Source of the DNA: Christensenella sp. UBA3770
GTDB taxonomy: Bacteria > Bacillota > Clostridia > Christensenellales > CAG-1252
Length of the DNA: 44,521 nt
Assembly: GCA_002371075.1 (NCBI GenBank)
Contig: DFFS01000090.1
Location: forward strand, 1 to 44,521
Reading direction: 5' to 3'
In this document: piece by piece, positions 1 through 15,000 of the stretch
Layout of the letters: the number at the start of each line of letters is the position of its first letter
How positions within the stretch are numbered: position 1 is the first letter of the stretch
Program-made: the position numbers and the translations under genes
Notes under the pieces: generated by a model
Told to the model about the DNA's origin: nothing
Seen by the model: only the letters and a program-made list of their open reading frames with translations
Databases searched by the model: none

Positions 1-3000
1 GATGAGTGCTACATCGTCAAAGACGGCGTGATCGTCATCGGCTCCGGTGCGTTTGGCGGTGCGAAGTATCTAAAGAGCGTCGTGCTCCCCGCATCCGTTT
101 CTTCCATTTCGCAAAACGCCTTCTACGGCGCGGAACAGATCATTGACATACAGGTCAACGGTCCCATCTCTTCGGTGGATACCGGTGCGTTTGGTGCCAC
201 CAACGAGAAGCTTGTCGTCACAGGGCTTTCCGAAGGCGCGCTTGAGATCTTCTGCACCGAAAACGGCGTGCGCTTTATGGAGATCACTCCCGCAACTTGC
301 TTCAGCTACACCACCGACGGTATGACGGCAGGCACCGCAAAGATCACCGGTCTGCAACCGCATACCTGCACGCATCACGTCAACGTGGTCGTTCCGATGT
401 ACATCGCAGGACTCCGCGTGACGGCAATCGGCGACAGGGCGTTTGCACATCAACAAAAGATCCAATCCATCGTGATCCCGCAGACGGTCATGAACGTCGG
501 TGTGGCTGCCTTTGCCGGCTGCAAGAACCTGACCAGCGTCTATCTCGGCGACAGTGTTTCTTACATCTCCAGCAAGACTTTTACCTCCACCGAGTCCTTG
601 ACCGAGATCTTTATCACTTCTCCCGAATTTAAGGTTTCCAACGACGCCTTCTACAATGCAGGCTATGAAGATCTTACCGTTTATCTTGACGACAACGATT
701 CTCTTAATGAAGTCAAGGAGATCATCTTGGAGAGCGGGGCGCGTACGGCGACAATTGAAGACATCGTCTGCTTGCGTTACAGCGTTGTCAACGGCAACGA
801 GATCAAGATCGCAGGTATCGCTTCGCACGTCTGTCCCAACGGGCACAATGGCATCGTGATCCCCGGCACCATTGACGGAAAAACGGTCACCGCCATCGCG
901 GACGGCGCCTTTGCGGGCAATAACACCGTGGTCAAGATCTATTTGCCGGAGACCATCCGCAAGATCGGCGACAGCGCCTTTAAGGGTGCGTCCAAGTTGT
1001 ATGATATCGCGTTCTACCATTACGAGGGTACGAAGTTTGTGGAAACGGATTCCAACGCGTACTTTGCAATGGACGGCGGCGCGTTGTATTCTTCCGACTT
1101 TAAGACCTTGTACGCTTACATGACGGCAAGAAGCGAAGTGGAGATGAACGTCAACAGGAACACCCGCTACGTAAAGTCCAACGCTTTCTTCAATGCGACC
1201 AACTTGCTTTCCATCACCTTCCTTGAGGATCTGTACGAAAGCGGCATTGCGATCGCTGCATTGACGGGCGTAAATCAGAACCTGATCGTTTATACGCCGT
1301 CGACGACCTCAAAGGTCTATTTGGCGCTTTCTGCGGGCTCTCCTGCAAATTATCAATTGAAAGCGGCAACGGAAGCCACCGGCTTTGCATACCAGTATCT
1401 TGACGATGAGGACAACACCGTTGCGATCCTCGGTCTCACAGCGGCATTCAAATTGAGCCACTTGTTTGATGCGAGCGATACTCTTGTTATCCCGCAGTTC
1501 ATCAACGGCAGAAGGGTGTCCACCATCGCAAAGAATGCCTTTGCCGGTTTGGAATTCGGCGCGGTCGTGTTCCCGGACGGTTTGATCCGCATCGGAGAGA
1601 TGGCGTTTGCAAACTGCGTCAACCTTTCCAACGTGATCTTCCCCTCCTCTTTGGAAACGGTGGAAAAGATGGCGTTCAGCGGTTGCAGCAACATGTTTGA
1701 GGCGTACTTCCTCGGCGCGGCAACCTCCCTTGGCGAAAGCATCTTCAACAACACGATGAGCGTTGCGCTCGGCGCCAAGAGGAACTTTACCGCCTTTGGT
1801 CCCACCACGACGTACATGACGGAATACTTTGAGGAGAACGGGGTGGACTACAACACCTGCGCTTCCGTGCTGTGCTTCAATTATGAGGTGCAACAGGGTA
1901 ACTTCATTTACATCGATTCCATCAAGGATCACGTGTGCAATTCCAACCATAAGGTGATCCACGTTCCCGACAAGATCGACGGCAAGAGCGTCATCGGCAT
2001 CAATGCCGCCAAGATGTTTGTCGGACTCAGCACGGTGGAATCCGTGACGTTACCCGACGATATGGAGCGCATAGAGGATGGCCTCTTTAAGAACTGCAGC
2101 TCTCTTGTTTCCGTCAACGTTCCGAGTGGGTTAAACTACATCGGCGCAAACGCCTTTGAAAACTGTGTTTCGCTTGAAAAGATCGTTTTCCCGAGCTCGC
2201 TTACTCGCATCGGCAATTACGCGTTTAAGAATTGCCACGGTTTGACGGACGTTGTCGTTCCCACCGATTGTCAATCGCTTGGTGAGGGCGCATTCTACGG
2301 TTGTAGCGGTCTTGAGCGCATCATGTTGCCGCGTCAAATCACAACGATCAACGATTATTTGTTCAACGAATGTTCTCGCTTGAATACGCTTTCCTACGTG
2401 GATGCTACCGGCGTTGTAAATTACGGTTTGAGCAAGGATGTAGTCAGCATAGGAAAGTACAGCTTCTACGGTTGTTCCTCCTTGCAAAACGTGTTTGTCG
2501 GCGTATATGGCAGTTTGACCTCTCTCGGTGAAAAGGCTTTTGCATACTCCGCACTTTCCGAGTTCGAGCTGTCCAAGAAGATCACAACGCTCGGTGACGG
2601 TGTGTTTGCCGGCTGTACTTCACTTGACATAAAGGACGGCGGCAACGCCACATACTCTTTGGATGATTCGGGCGGTATCATTTACCTCTCCGAGACCATC
2701 AAGGCAGTAGCGGAAAGCGGTTCGGAGCAAAACGACACAACCTTCTCTATTACGAACGGAGCTTTGAACTACTTCTTTGGTGAGGTGTCTATCGACGCAT
2801 ATGGCAGCGTTGTTGCGCATTCCGATAACGTCACCGGGAAAGGCGACAGCGACGGTAACCATGGCAACAGGCTCAACATTCCGGAAACACATGGGGAATG
2901 GGATCCGTATACCAGTGCTTGGGTCAGTTATTCTTACTCAAGTTCAAACGGAAAGAGTGGTACCTTGTCGGGTAGTACGATCAAAACGCACTTTGACTTA

Positions 3001-6000
3001 GGTGTCGGTCCGTATGCGGCTTGGAAGGATACCGGTAAAGAGTATTATGGTGCCCTTGGCGGCGGCGATTATACCATTATATTTACCGTTACGATTGCAC
3101 ATAAGCAAAAATATGATGACGGTTGGTTGACCAAGAGCAAAACGTATTATTATGATTACAGTTATGTGATTACCTTTACCGTTAACGATATCACCTCCGT
3201 TTGGTACTACAACGTTCCGAGCGACGAGGGAGGAGAAGATATTTCCGCAACGGTAAACGCCATTGTCACAAATGCCGATTCGAGCGCTCCGCAAGGTGCG
3301 ATCGCTTTGGGCGCAAAGTATGGAGCAGGGGACTATTTCACAAACGGTGACGATCCGTTGTTTGACTTCGATTACATAACCGATGACGGTGAAGTTACCA
3401 TCAATATTAAAGATGCGCCTGTCTTTGCCGCAATGTCCGGCTATTTGATCGTTCACTTTGAGGTCTCCGGGTTGCCCAGCACCACAAAGAGTTTTGAGCT
3501 CAGCAAAGTGGCAAAAACCGAATTTACGCAATACACCACCATCCACACCGTGCTGGCAAGTATGACCGGCAAAATGGTTTTGGAGTGTGATGATGAGCTT
3601 TCGGTCGTCATCAAAAATGAGGAGGATTGCGTTCTCGGCGCAGCGATCGACAAGGGTGAAGAGAACGCAAACTTGCTGACCTATCAGAGTGCATACGTCA
3701 AGGTCATGTCGGGTACGACGCAGCTCTTTACGAACACGTATGCCGCCGCAAGGTCCTCTAACATCCTTAATCTCCCCGATGCTGCGGTAGCAGGTAAGTT
3801 CCAAGTGGAGTACAACCTCAGCGCGATCAAGAAATTGACCGGCGCAGGCGCTTCGGCAACGGTCACTTTCTACTCTGACGATACTTATGAGACTGCATTC
3901 TCCACTGTGGTGTTTAACATTGCGCGGCCTTCTGTCAACAACGGCTACTTTGTAAAGGTTACGGCGACGTACAACAACGTGACGATCTACGGCGAGAAGA
4001 AAGATAAGACCTATGTGTTTAAGAACAACGATCTTGCCGCGGCGATTGCCGAGGCAAACTTGCCCGGACCGTTGCTTGCCATCAGATCGGTGACGGAGTT
4101 TGCCTTGGAGGGATGCTCCGAGCTTGATTCGCTCTCCATCGGAGAGGGCGTGGATACGATCGGCGCCGGCGCGTTGATCAACACGCAGGGCATCGCAGAG
4201 ATCGGTGTAAACGAGCAAAACGATTACTTTGTGCTCTACAAGATCGATCCCAACGATCCGACCTACGCTTATTCCGGCGGCGGATTGTATAAGAAACTTG
4301 CCGGCAACAAGTTGGCGCTCATCGCCTTCCTCGGCAGCAACACCGTCACGGAGTTCACTCTCCCCGACAACTGCACAGAGATCGGCGACTATGCCTTCTC
4401 GCACAACACCACCATTCAAAAGGTGGATCTTAACAACGTGACCAAGATCGGTAAAAAGGCTTTCTACGGTTGTACGGCGTTAAAGTATATGACGCTTCCC
4501 GCGGGCGGCGCCGCTTCCGGTTACAAGTACGGCGATCGTGCGTTTGAGGGTGCCGGCATCGAGTCGGTGTACTTTGACGGCGATTTCCAATACGTGGGAC
4601 AACTTGGTGAGATGATGTTTGGCGAAAACTACGATGTCACCGTGTATGCAAAGTACGACAGCGGCAGGATCGCAGAGTACTTTGCAGATTATTACGGACA
4701 CACCATTCGTGTGGTCAAAACCACGGATATTTCGTTCTTTGCTTACGAGACGATCAACGGCAATGAGATCAAGATCAAAAAGTACGTTGGCTCCGATAAG
4801 GAGGTGATCGTGCCCGATATGATCGAGAATAAGAAGGTGACCGTGATCGGCGATGCCGCCTTTGAGGGCACCTCCGTCGTAACGGTAAAGTTGCCTTCCT
4901 ACATCACGCTTATCGGTGACTACGCATTCAGCGACGCAACTTCTCTTGCGGAACTGTACGTCAATTCCGATCCGACCATCAAGCAGAATCTCTTTAACAA
5001 CCACAACTCCTCCTTGATCGTCTACGGCATCACCGCAAGCGAATTGGACGACTACTGCGAGTCCATCGGCGTGACCTTCAACCTCGGCACCACGTGGGGT
5101 TGCTTCACGTATTCCGAAGACAGCACCGTGACGATCACCGGGCTTAACCAGCACGAGTGCAACTCTTCGCACAAGCATCTGATCATTCCGAACTATATCA
5201 ACGGCAAGTTGGTGACGGAAATTGCAGCGGATGCCTTCAACGCGATCAAAAAAGACGTTTCCGTCAGGGATGAGTACCGCGCGATCGAGTCGGTTACGAT
5301 CCCGGCAAGCGTCACGACCATCGGCGCAGGTGCGTTTGCAAACAATCCGTCATTGAAAGTGCTGCGTTTCCAAAATACGACGATGGAGTCCATCGGCGCA
5401 AGCTACTATGACGAAACCAACGACTGTCAGTGCAACACCTTCGGCGACAACACTGCTTTGGTTGTTTACGCCTCTGAGATGGATAGTACGATAGTTAAAA
5501 TGTTCTGTCAAAACGAAGGCATCGAGTATCATGCCGTCGCCACTTTGGACGACATCGAGTATGAGGAGATCAACGGCAGCTACGTTGTGACCGGTATTTC
5601 CATTACCGGCAGCGGCAACGTGATCCTCCCCGACATGATCTACGGCAAGAAGATCACGGAGATCGCCAAGTTTGCCTTCCAAAGCAAGGAGTATGCTTCC
5701 GTTACGCTTGGCAAATACGTCACCAAGATCGGTGAGCACGCCTTTGACAGTTGTACTAATTTGAAGGTCGTCAGCCTCCCCGACGGCTTGAAGACCATCG
5801 GAGAACTTGCGTTTAACGAGTGTACCGCTTTGACGGCGTTGTTCATCCCCTCCTCGGTCAACGAGATCGGCGATATGGCGTTTGCGGGCTGCACGGCGCT
5901 TAGGACGCTGCGCTTCCTCGGAGACGTCAAGACCATCGGCAACAACGTCTTGATGGGTATCACGATGACTTACGGTTCCACTTCCGCAAACGCGCCCAAG

Positions 6001-9000
6001 TCGGTTTCCTTCTTGCAGGTCAGGAAAGACGCGACCAATTTGTACAATTACTTCTGGACCAAGTGCAACGTTCGCGCCACTCGGGTGGAAGACATTTCCG
6101 TCTATAGAAGGTGGGAAGAGTGCTATGAGTACAACGTGCTCATGGATGAGTATGACGAACTGTACGTTGAGATCATCGGCTTGAAGGATCACATTTGCGC
6201 AAACGGCGGTCACGGCGATATTTATATCCCCGAATCCATCGGCGGCATCGTCGTCAGGTCTGTTGCCGACAAGGCGTTTGCAGGGGTGACCACCATCCGT
6301 TCCGCAAGCTTTGAGTCAACGGGATTGGGCGGTCTCGTCACGCTTGGCAACCGCGCCTTCTCCGGGTGCTCGCTCCTTGGTGAAGTGGACCTCGGCCCCG
6401 TGCAGATCATCGGCGACGGCGCCTTTGAAAATTGCGCTCTATTGTCCAAGATCACCACGAAAGGAAGCAGCATCAGCGCGATCTCCGACAACGGCTCGCT
6501 CGGTATGGCGGGTGTCTTTGCAGGTTGCGTTAACCTCAAAGAGATCGCCGGATTGACAGGCTTGAAAGGTCTGTTGGCAAGCAACGGCGTGATCTATCGC
6601 TCTACGGGTGCCGCGTGGGAAGCAAAATACGTTTACGATTTGACCGGTGAGGTTTTGAACCTTGACAAAGCTACGTCGATTGACAGTAATGCCTTTAACT
6701 CGGTCGATACAAGCGCCGTTAAGATCATCAACATCCCCGAGACGCTTTCTTCCATGCCGTACGCTATGCTTACGCGCTTTACCAATTTGGAAGAAGTCAA
6801 CGTGGCGGGCGCTGACGGCACGTTCAACCTGACGGGCACCGGCTCCTTGGGTACCGGCGTTACGGTGTATATTCCTTCCGGCAAGTCGACCAACATCGGT
6901 TCGTACGTTGAAATCAACAATCCCGCGCACTTTGATTACACTGCTGTTAAAGAAGGCGAAACCATCGTCGGCGTTGAGATCAAAGCCAACGACGATTTTA
7001 ATGCGACGACGTTGACCTTGCCGCACTACGGTTACGTCGACGGCGTGTGCTATCCCGTCATCGGCATTGCGGATAACGGCTTTGAAGGAAAGGCTATCGA
7101 AACGATCAACGCGTTGCACGTCTCTTACATCGGCAAAGAAGCCTTTAAGAATTGTACCTCTCTTGTCACCGCAAGGCTCTACGAGGGCAAGGTTGACGTT
7201 TTGGAAGAGATCAAAGAGGACGCCTTCTCCGGTTGTACCGAATTGAAGTATGTTTACCTCGGCAAGTCGCTTACCGTCATTGACGGCAACCCGTTTGGCA
7301 GTTGTCGCATCGACAAGAAGGCCGGCGCAGTGTTTGCGATCGATCCGGACAACACCCGTTACACCAGCAAAGTGGACGGTGTCAACGTCAACATGATCCT
7401 CAGCAAGGATGCCGTCACGCTCTATGCTTCTTACGCGACGGGCGACGTGGTCGTGCCGGACGGCGTGGTCAAGATCTTGTCCGGCGCCTTCAAGGGTAAG
7501 GACATTACCTCCATCACGATCCCGACGTCGGTGCGTATGATCGCAAAAGACGCGATCGTCAATTGTTCCGATTTGACCTCGCTCACCATTCTGTCCGAGA
7601 ACTTGACCGTCGGTGAGTTCCAAAAGGGCAGTGGCGGCGCAGGCATCGTTACTAGGTCGCAGTGCGCATCTTCCTTTACCGTATTTGCGGTGGAGGGCAC
7701 GATCGTGGAAGATTACGCAAACTGGAATAATATTCCCTTCCGCGCAGTCGTCTCCACAAACGCGATCACCTTTGCCGGCGGCGTTATTACCAAGGTCAAC
7801 ACCGATATGCTCGGCAAGGTTTTGATCGTGCCGACAAATTACTATGAGGGCACCGCTCTCGTACCCGTCACCAAGATCGCGGCAAACGCTTTCTACGGCG
7901 CAAAGCAGGTGGACGAGATCTATCTGTCCTATCATCTTGCGGAGATCGGCAGCGCTGCCTTTGCGGGCATGACGTCACTGAAGAAAGTGATCTTTATGGA
8001 CGACGGTCCCGCCGCTTTCAGCAGCCTGATTATCGGCAAGAACGCCTTTGCGTACAGCTATTCCTTGAGTGAAGTCCACTTCGAGAGCTATACGACCAAC
8101 ATGACCGTCGACAGCACGGCATTCCGCGCAAGCGGCAGCAACTTGACGGTCTATGCGCCCAACCTCAGCAACGAACTTACCAAACTCCGTGCTTTACAGG
8201 GCGTTGTGGCAACTTGCGAAGTGTCTTATTCAAGATGTCTTGCAACGCAAGATCTAAATGCAAATGAGACGATCCTCACCGGAGTAAACCCGGTCTATGC
8301 GCTGGATACTTCTGTAAACGGAACGACTTATAAAAAGAATACCTACTATTACAAGGACGCCGGCGTATATGTCCTCAGCGAATCGGATACCTATGATTCT
8401 GGCAAGTTGTATTATAAGCAAGTCGGTTTAACCAACAAACTTTTGATCCCAGAGTATATCAACGGGAGAAAGGTCGTCGGCGTCAACATCGGCACGCCGA
8501 GCTCTTTGACAGGGTTTACGGGACTCTTCTTGCCGGATACCATCACGTATATCGCCGCAGGTAGCTTCTCCGATACGAACGTTACGGAGGTGGTCATCCC
8601 CGACGGAGTCCAAACGATCGATGACGGCGCCTTCTGTGCAAAGTATGCCGATCTGCATGTTTATTACGACGGAGACGCGATCGACGCAAATGTCTTTGCC
8701 AATGCAAACTATACAGTGTATCTGCACACCGGTGCGACGGTGACGCATCTGAGCGACGGTGTGGAAAAGGTTGCCGTTTCGCCCGCATCCTACTTCACTT
8801 ATGAAGTTGTGAGAGGTAGGGAAGTCGTTATCACCGGCTTGACCAATGCCGGCAAGTCCGAAAAGGAAATCGTCCTCCCGACCTATCTGAAAGGCAGAAA
8901 GGTCACAAAGATCGGCGACGGCGCATTCGCGCACAATTCGACGCTGGAGAAGCTCACCATCTCCAAGTACGTTTCCGAGATCGGCAACAACGTGTTTGTC

Positions 9001-12000
9001 GGCACCTTTGAAAACGTAAAGAACGCCGCAACCGAATTCCTGCTCTTTGAAACGGGTAACGAATCCTTTGAAATTTCGCAACCCGGACCCGAGCAGGCAA
9101 AAGAGGATATCCTTATTCTCCGCGACGCCGGTCCTGAAGATGCGTACACAACGATCTACGCCGTGTTCTCCGTTTTGGAAACCCCCGATGGGGAGGACAG
9201 CGTGGTGTTTACCTTCTCTGTGGCCGACAGCGTAACGGAAATCAAAGAAGGTGCGTTCGCGGGTGCATACTCGTTAAGGAAGATTTACGGAAACGCTTAC
9301 TTCAGGGGTGAATCCGACAACACCGCGCTTGTGAAAGTGGGCGACGGTGAGGGCGCAAATTCCGTGTTGATCACGGTGCTGCGTACTTGCAGCAAGTTTG
9401 AGATCGCCACAAGCGACGTCTATCGCGTGGGCGCGTACGCTTTCTATGGATGCACCTTGTCAAAGATCATCAGCATCCCCGAGACGGTCAGTGAGCTTGG
9501 CGAAGGCGCCTTTGAAAACAGCAAAGCGCTTAGCACCATCTCGCTTCCCGGTGGTATTTCGTATCTGCCGGCGCGCCTGTTCTACGGTTGCTCGTCGCTG
9601 ACGGGCGTCAGCATCCCGAACGGCGTCAATTCCATCGGTGCGTTTGCATTCGGCAAGTCTGCGCTGAAGAGCATCGACTTTACCGCGCTTGATTTGCTTA
9701 CCACCATCGGCGATTCCGCCTTTGCATACTGCGAAGAGCTCACCTCGATCAGTTTTGTTGGGACAAACGTGACCGCCATCGGCAAAGACGCCTTCCGCGG
9801 TTGCTCCAAACTCGGCAGCATTGACCTGTTTACCGTCAAAGACGAAGAGACGAACGCGATGAGCAGTGCGCTTGCGGAGATCGGTGCGGGCGCATTTGCG
9901 GGCACGGCGATCACGGAGATCATCTTGCCGGATAACGTCATGGCAATCTCGGATAGCTTGTTTGAGGATGCGACGCTCTTAAGATCGGTCATTGCCAAGG
10001 GCACCGTTACAAGCGTCGGAAAATACGCCTTTAAGGGTGCAACCTCTTTGACCGCCATTCCGGAGACCATCCTTCCCACCTTGACCTTTATCGGCGAGGG
10101 AGCATTTATGGAGAGCGGTTTGCAGGAGGTCTCCTTGCCGCAGGGCGTCACCGAGATCGCTCCCGCGACGTTTAAGGATTGTAAGTACTTGACCAGCGTC
10201 ACCTTGACATCCTCTCTCAAGAAGATCGGCAACAGCGCGTTTGAGGGCTGCGACGGTAGGATCGGACTGAACGAATACACCTACGTTGCGGTTTCCGGCG
10301 GCAAGGTCACCCTTGTGGACGACACCGATGCCGAGGACGTCAAGACGGTTTCCGTCAAGACAACAACGGTTTCCGGAAACGTTTATTCCACCGTTGTCAA
10401 CGGGCACAAGATCCGTGCGGTCGGCGACAAGATCGTGGTGGACAACCGCTTCAGCGGCACCGCTTACGAGGATGAAGTGACCGGTGAGATCTACCGCGTT
10501 GCGATTGTGGATGACCTCAAGATCGATCTCAGAAAGATCGGCGGAGAATACGTCCTGCGCATCATGCTTGACGACGGCGGTCGTATGAATGGCGTCAAGC
10601 TGAGCAAGAGCTTCGGCATTACCAAGATCAACCTCGGCATCCGCGTTTCGGAGATCGGCAAAAGGGCATTTGCCAACACCGCTATCGAATCGGTCAACTT
10701 GACCGACAGCGTGGTCACCGTCGGCGACGAGGCGTTTGCCTACAACGACAGCTTGCAGAGCGTGCTTATCGGCATGAGGCTCGAGACCATCGGTTCCGGC
10801 GTCTTCCGCGGTACGCCCAATCTTTCCGGCGTTGACGTCAACAAGAAGAATACGCACTTTAAGTCGGACGACGACAAAGTGCTGTATATGTATGACGAAA
10901 CGCAAAACGGTTGGATCTTAAAGTTGTATCCGGCAGGGCGTGTGCCTGCGGGCGATCTTGCCTTTGTCATTCCCGCCGAAGTGGTTGGCGTGGACGAGGG
11001 CGCGTTTGACGGCTGCAAGCTGGAGAGCGTGATCGTGCAAGACGGCGTAAAGAGCATTGCCAAGGGTGCCTTTAACAATGCGGGCAGCTTGAAGACGGTC
11101 TTCTTCGATGCGGATCTTGCGATTTCCGCCGACGTCTTTAACAAATATAACGAAGAGACTCAAGAGGAAGAAAGAATATCTGTCGAGCTTGACGTCCCGA
11201 TGTACGGCACGCTTGCAACGTTCTGCGAAGAATACTTCTCCACCGGCAACGTAACCTACAAACTCCATACGCCCAAGTCGTGTTTCAAGTACGAGACAAA
11301 CGAGACCACCGTCAAGATCACCGGGATCAAGGGAGATTGCACGCATAGTCACGAGGTCCTTGTCGTGCCCGATTACATCGACGGACGCAGGGTCACCAAG
11401 ATCGGCGATCTTGCCTTTGCCAATGCCGGCATCGTTAACTTGAAGCTCCCGAGGCTCCTTGATGAGATCGGCGACGGCGCCTTCTACGGCAACGAGCTTG
11501 CAACCATCACGATGGACGGCACGGTTACGGAAGATGCCGGTGAGGAAAAGACAAGCAACGGTACTTTTGAGATCGAAAAGATCTATTATGAAGAAGAGTT
11601 GCAATACACCACCTTGACCAACGTACAGAGCGACGTGCTGATCGCTTACATCGGCGGCGTTTCTGTGGATTACACGCTTCCGGACGACGTGCATACCGTC
11701 GGTTACGGCGCGTTCTACAAGGCAAACGTCACGGAGGTTGACCTCACAAGCGCCTATCGCATCGAAACCGCTGCATTCTTCGAGTCCGAGCTCAGTTCTG
11801 CGGAAGGACTTGAAAACGTTACCTGGATCGGCGACAGTGCCTTTGAAAACACCGCCGTCACGACCTTTACGTTCGGCGCTGATCTTGCGCACGTCGGCAG
11901 CGCGGCGTTTGCGGGCACAAACGTCACATCCATCACATTCGGGGACGTGACTGACAACGGATTCTACCGTTACGAGAACAATTTGCTCTACGAGTACGGT

Positions 12001-15000
12001 GACGGCAAGATGACCAACAGCATGACGTTGCACACCGTATTTAATGCTTATGTCGAAGATGCGACGAATGCGGGCGACTTCCTTACCGTTCCCGATAGCT
12101 TTACGGTGGAAGGAGACGGCGAGCCTGTTGAATACGTCCTTGCCATCATCGGCGCGTATGCCTTCAAGAGCCTTGACGTCAGCGGACACAACGGCATTGT
12201 CATCATTCCGTCCGTTGCAAGGAATCTTACCTTGGCGGAAGGCGCCTTCCTGAACGACACCATTGACGAAGTCCATTTTGAAAGCAGGGTGGATGCCGAG
12301 GCAGACGAAGATAAATTCTACTTTGATGAAGATGCCTTCGTCTATTATCCGCAAGGATCCGATCTTACCGCTTCGCTTGTGGCAAGCCACCATGGCAAGT
12401 ACCTTGCCTTTACGCCCAAAGAGTCTTTGGATTATGTCTCTGAGGAAAATGATACAGTTGTCAGAGTAAAGGGCGCAAAGGGCGTAGTAAACGATCTTGT
12501 CATCCCTGTCTACATCGACGCAAAACTTGTAACTGCCGTCGGCAACGACAAGGGCGCTTCGGGCTTCTCTTCCGGCAGGATCGTAAACCTCGTGGTGACC
12601 GACCGCGTGACCTCACTTGCGGCGAATGCGTTTAATGGTTGCACCACGTTGCGTGACGCAAAACTCGGCGAGGGCATCACCGTGATCCCCGACGGTTTGT
12701 TTGAGGGTTGTACTCTCTTGAAGACGGTCACGATGTCTTCCGAAGTTACCACGATCGGCGCGGCTGCGTTTAAGAGCACGATCCTGACGGCGATCCCCGT
12801 TGTGGTCAATGGCGGCACTGCAAACGTGATCGAGATCGGCGACAGTGCCTTTGAAGGCGTCCGAAGCCTTACCGAGATCAAATTCTGGGGTACGCCGACA
12901 GGTAAGTTGACCGTTGGCAACAACGCCTTTAAGGATTGCAACAACTCCGCGATCACCATGATCGACGTTCCCGCTTGGGTCAAACTCGGAACGGGCGTGT
13001 TCTACAGCAAGAGTAATTCGCTCTCCTACCTCCTGTTTGAAGGAGATCAATGGGAGACGAGCACCAACGTCACGGCGCTTGCTTTGGATGCGTTGGATGA
13101 TATGACGAAATGCTTTATTAACCTCTCCAGCCCGTACTTTACGAAGGTCAGCGTTTCAATGAGCGCGACCAGACTCAGAAAATACTTTACGATCCTCGGC
13201 AATTATAAGAAGGTTACTTTGACGAGCGAAACGTATCAAGCCAATAAATACTATGTCTATAACGCAACCAGCAAAGATCTTGAGCAGGAAGGAGTCTCGG
13301 CGGAGTTTGATGCGGATAAGACGTATTATGAGAACGTCGAAAATGCAACCATAATGGGCAAATGGAGTTGCTTCACCCCCGACGAATGCTTTGAGTGGGC
13401 AGAGGAGTCCGGCACGGGCAACGTCATCGTGAAGGGATTGAAAGCGAGCGTGTTGAACGGAAGTGATGCGACGTTAAAGGGTTACATTACGGATGCGCAG
13501 TACGGCAACGGTGCGCTTCTGATCCCCGAATATTACGAGGGTAAGCCGGTCAGGATCATCGGCAACAATCTCCAATTCGGCGCAAACGATTTCATTACGA
13601 AAGTGGTGATCCCGGATAGCGTCACAAAGATCGCGGCGAACGCCTTCTACGGCTTCAATGCGGCAAATATAACGGTGGTGTTCGGTGACAATACGCAGAT
13701 CACCGAGATCGACACTCATGCCTTTAAGGAGGTTGACGTCAAACAGATCGTCATTAAGGGCAAGAACCCCTTGACGATCGGTGAAGAGGCGTTCATCGGC
13801 ACTTCGCTTACCACGCTTACCATCTCAAATGCCAACACCATTGGAACCAAAGCGTTCTACGGTATCGGTATTAAGACGGTCGACTTGATCTTCACGGGTG
13901 ATAATGCAACCATCGGCGAATATGCCTTTGCGTTTGCAAGCAACGGGAATACGATCGCCGGCGCGGCGCTTGCCGTTAAGGGCACGATCAGCGAGATCAA
14001 GGCGCACGCCTTTGAAAACAACGACGTCGGCGTTTGGGCATTCGATGCAAAAGCGACTACGATCGGTGACTATGCTTTCAGTTATGCCAAAGTCACCGCG
14101 GTGCCCGTTAACGTCGAAACGATCGGTGACTACGCATACCTGGGCGCAAGCATTCGCAAGAACGGCGTCGGTAACGTGGTCGTGACCGACGTGGTTAGCG
14201 TCGGTAAGGGCGCGTTCAGCGGCAGCGACATTACGGGCTTCTGCTTCGGCTCCGAGCTTGCAACCTTCTATTCGGACAACGCAGATAACGAGGGCAGCTT
14301 GCATGACACCAAAGATCTTGTCGCTATCACGTACGGCGACAAAGACGTCAGCAACCCGTGGTTCGGCGTCAAAAAGAACGTGATGTACACCAAGGACGAG
14401 GAGAACAATCGCTACGTAGCCATCAAATTTGCTGAGAAAGCAAACGGCGAAGTGGGTGACTTCAGCATACTTACCGAGATCGGTTACGGAGCGTTCCGCG
14501 GCAGCTTGTTTACAAAGGGCAAGTTCGACGTGGTCGCGATCGGCGATTATGCCTTTGCGGGATGTACCTCTCTCGTCAGCGTAAACAACACCAAGTCGGG
14601 TGGGGCGATGTTCGGCAGCGGTCTCAACGCGATCGGCAAGGGCGCCTTTGAGGGTTGCACCGCCATCAAGAAGATCGAATTGCAAGGTTTGACCTCCTTG
14701 ACGATCGGCGAAGACGCGTTTAAGACTTGCTCGGCGCTTGTGGAGGTTTATCTCTCCGCATCGCAAATTGCGATCGGGTCAAACGCATTTGCTGTAGATA
14801 ATCCCGTTACAACCGAATCGGTTGAAAAGATCTCTCTTGCAACCTTGGACAGCGCTAACATTACGATCGCAGATGGCTATACCTTTACGGCAACCGTCAT
14901 CTTCGTGCCCAAGTACAGCACCGAGCAGGCAACCGCCATCAATTCCAAGCTCACCGCGGATCACAAGATCTTCTATACGCCCACCGAGTGCTTGAGCGTC

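Noticed and set aside
2998..4419. Antisense open frame of 473 residues inside the BspA giant
   Set aside because: It has Cys/Arg/Val/Asp-rich, low-complexity composition, no recognisable domain and no promoter or ribosome binding site. It exists because of the codon bias of the + strand gene.
6439..7935. Antisense open frame of 498 residues
   Set aside because: It mirrors the LRR codons of the + strand gene. The product shows periodic H-D-V/R-D-G strings that reflect the repeats, not a protein family.
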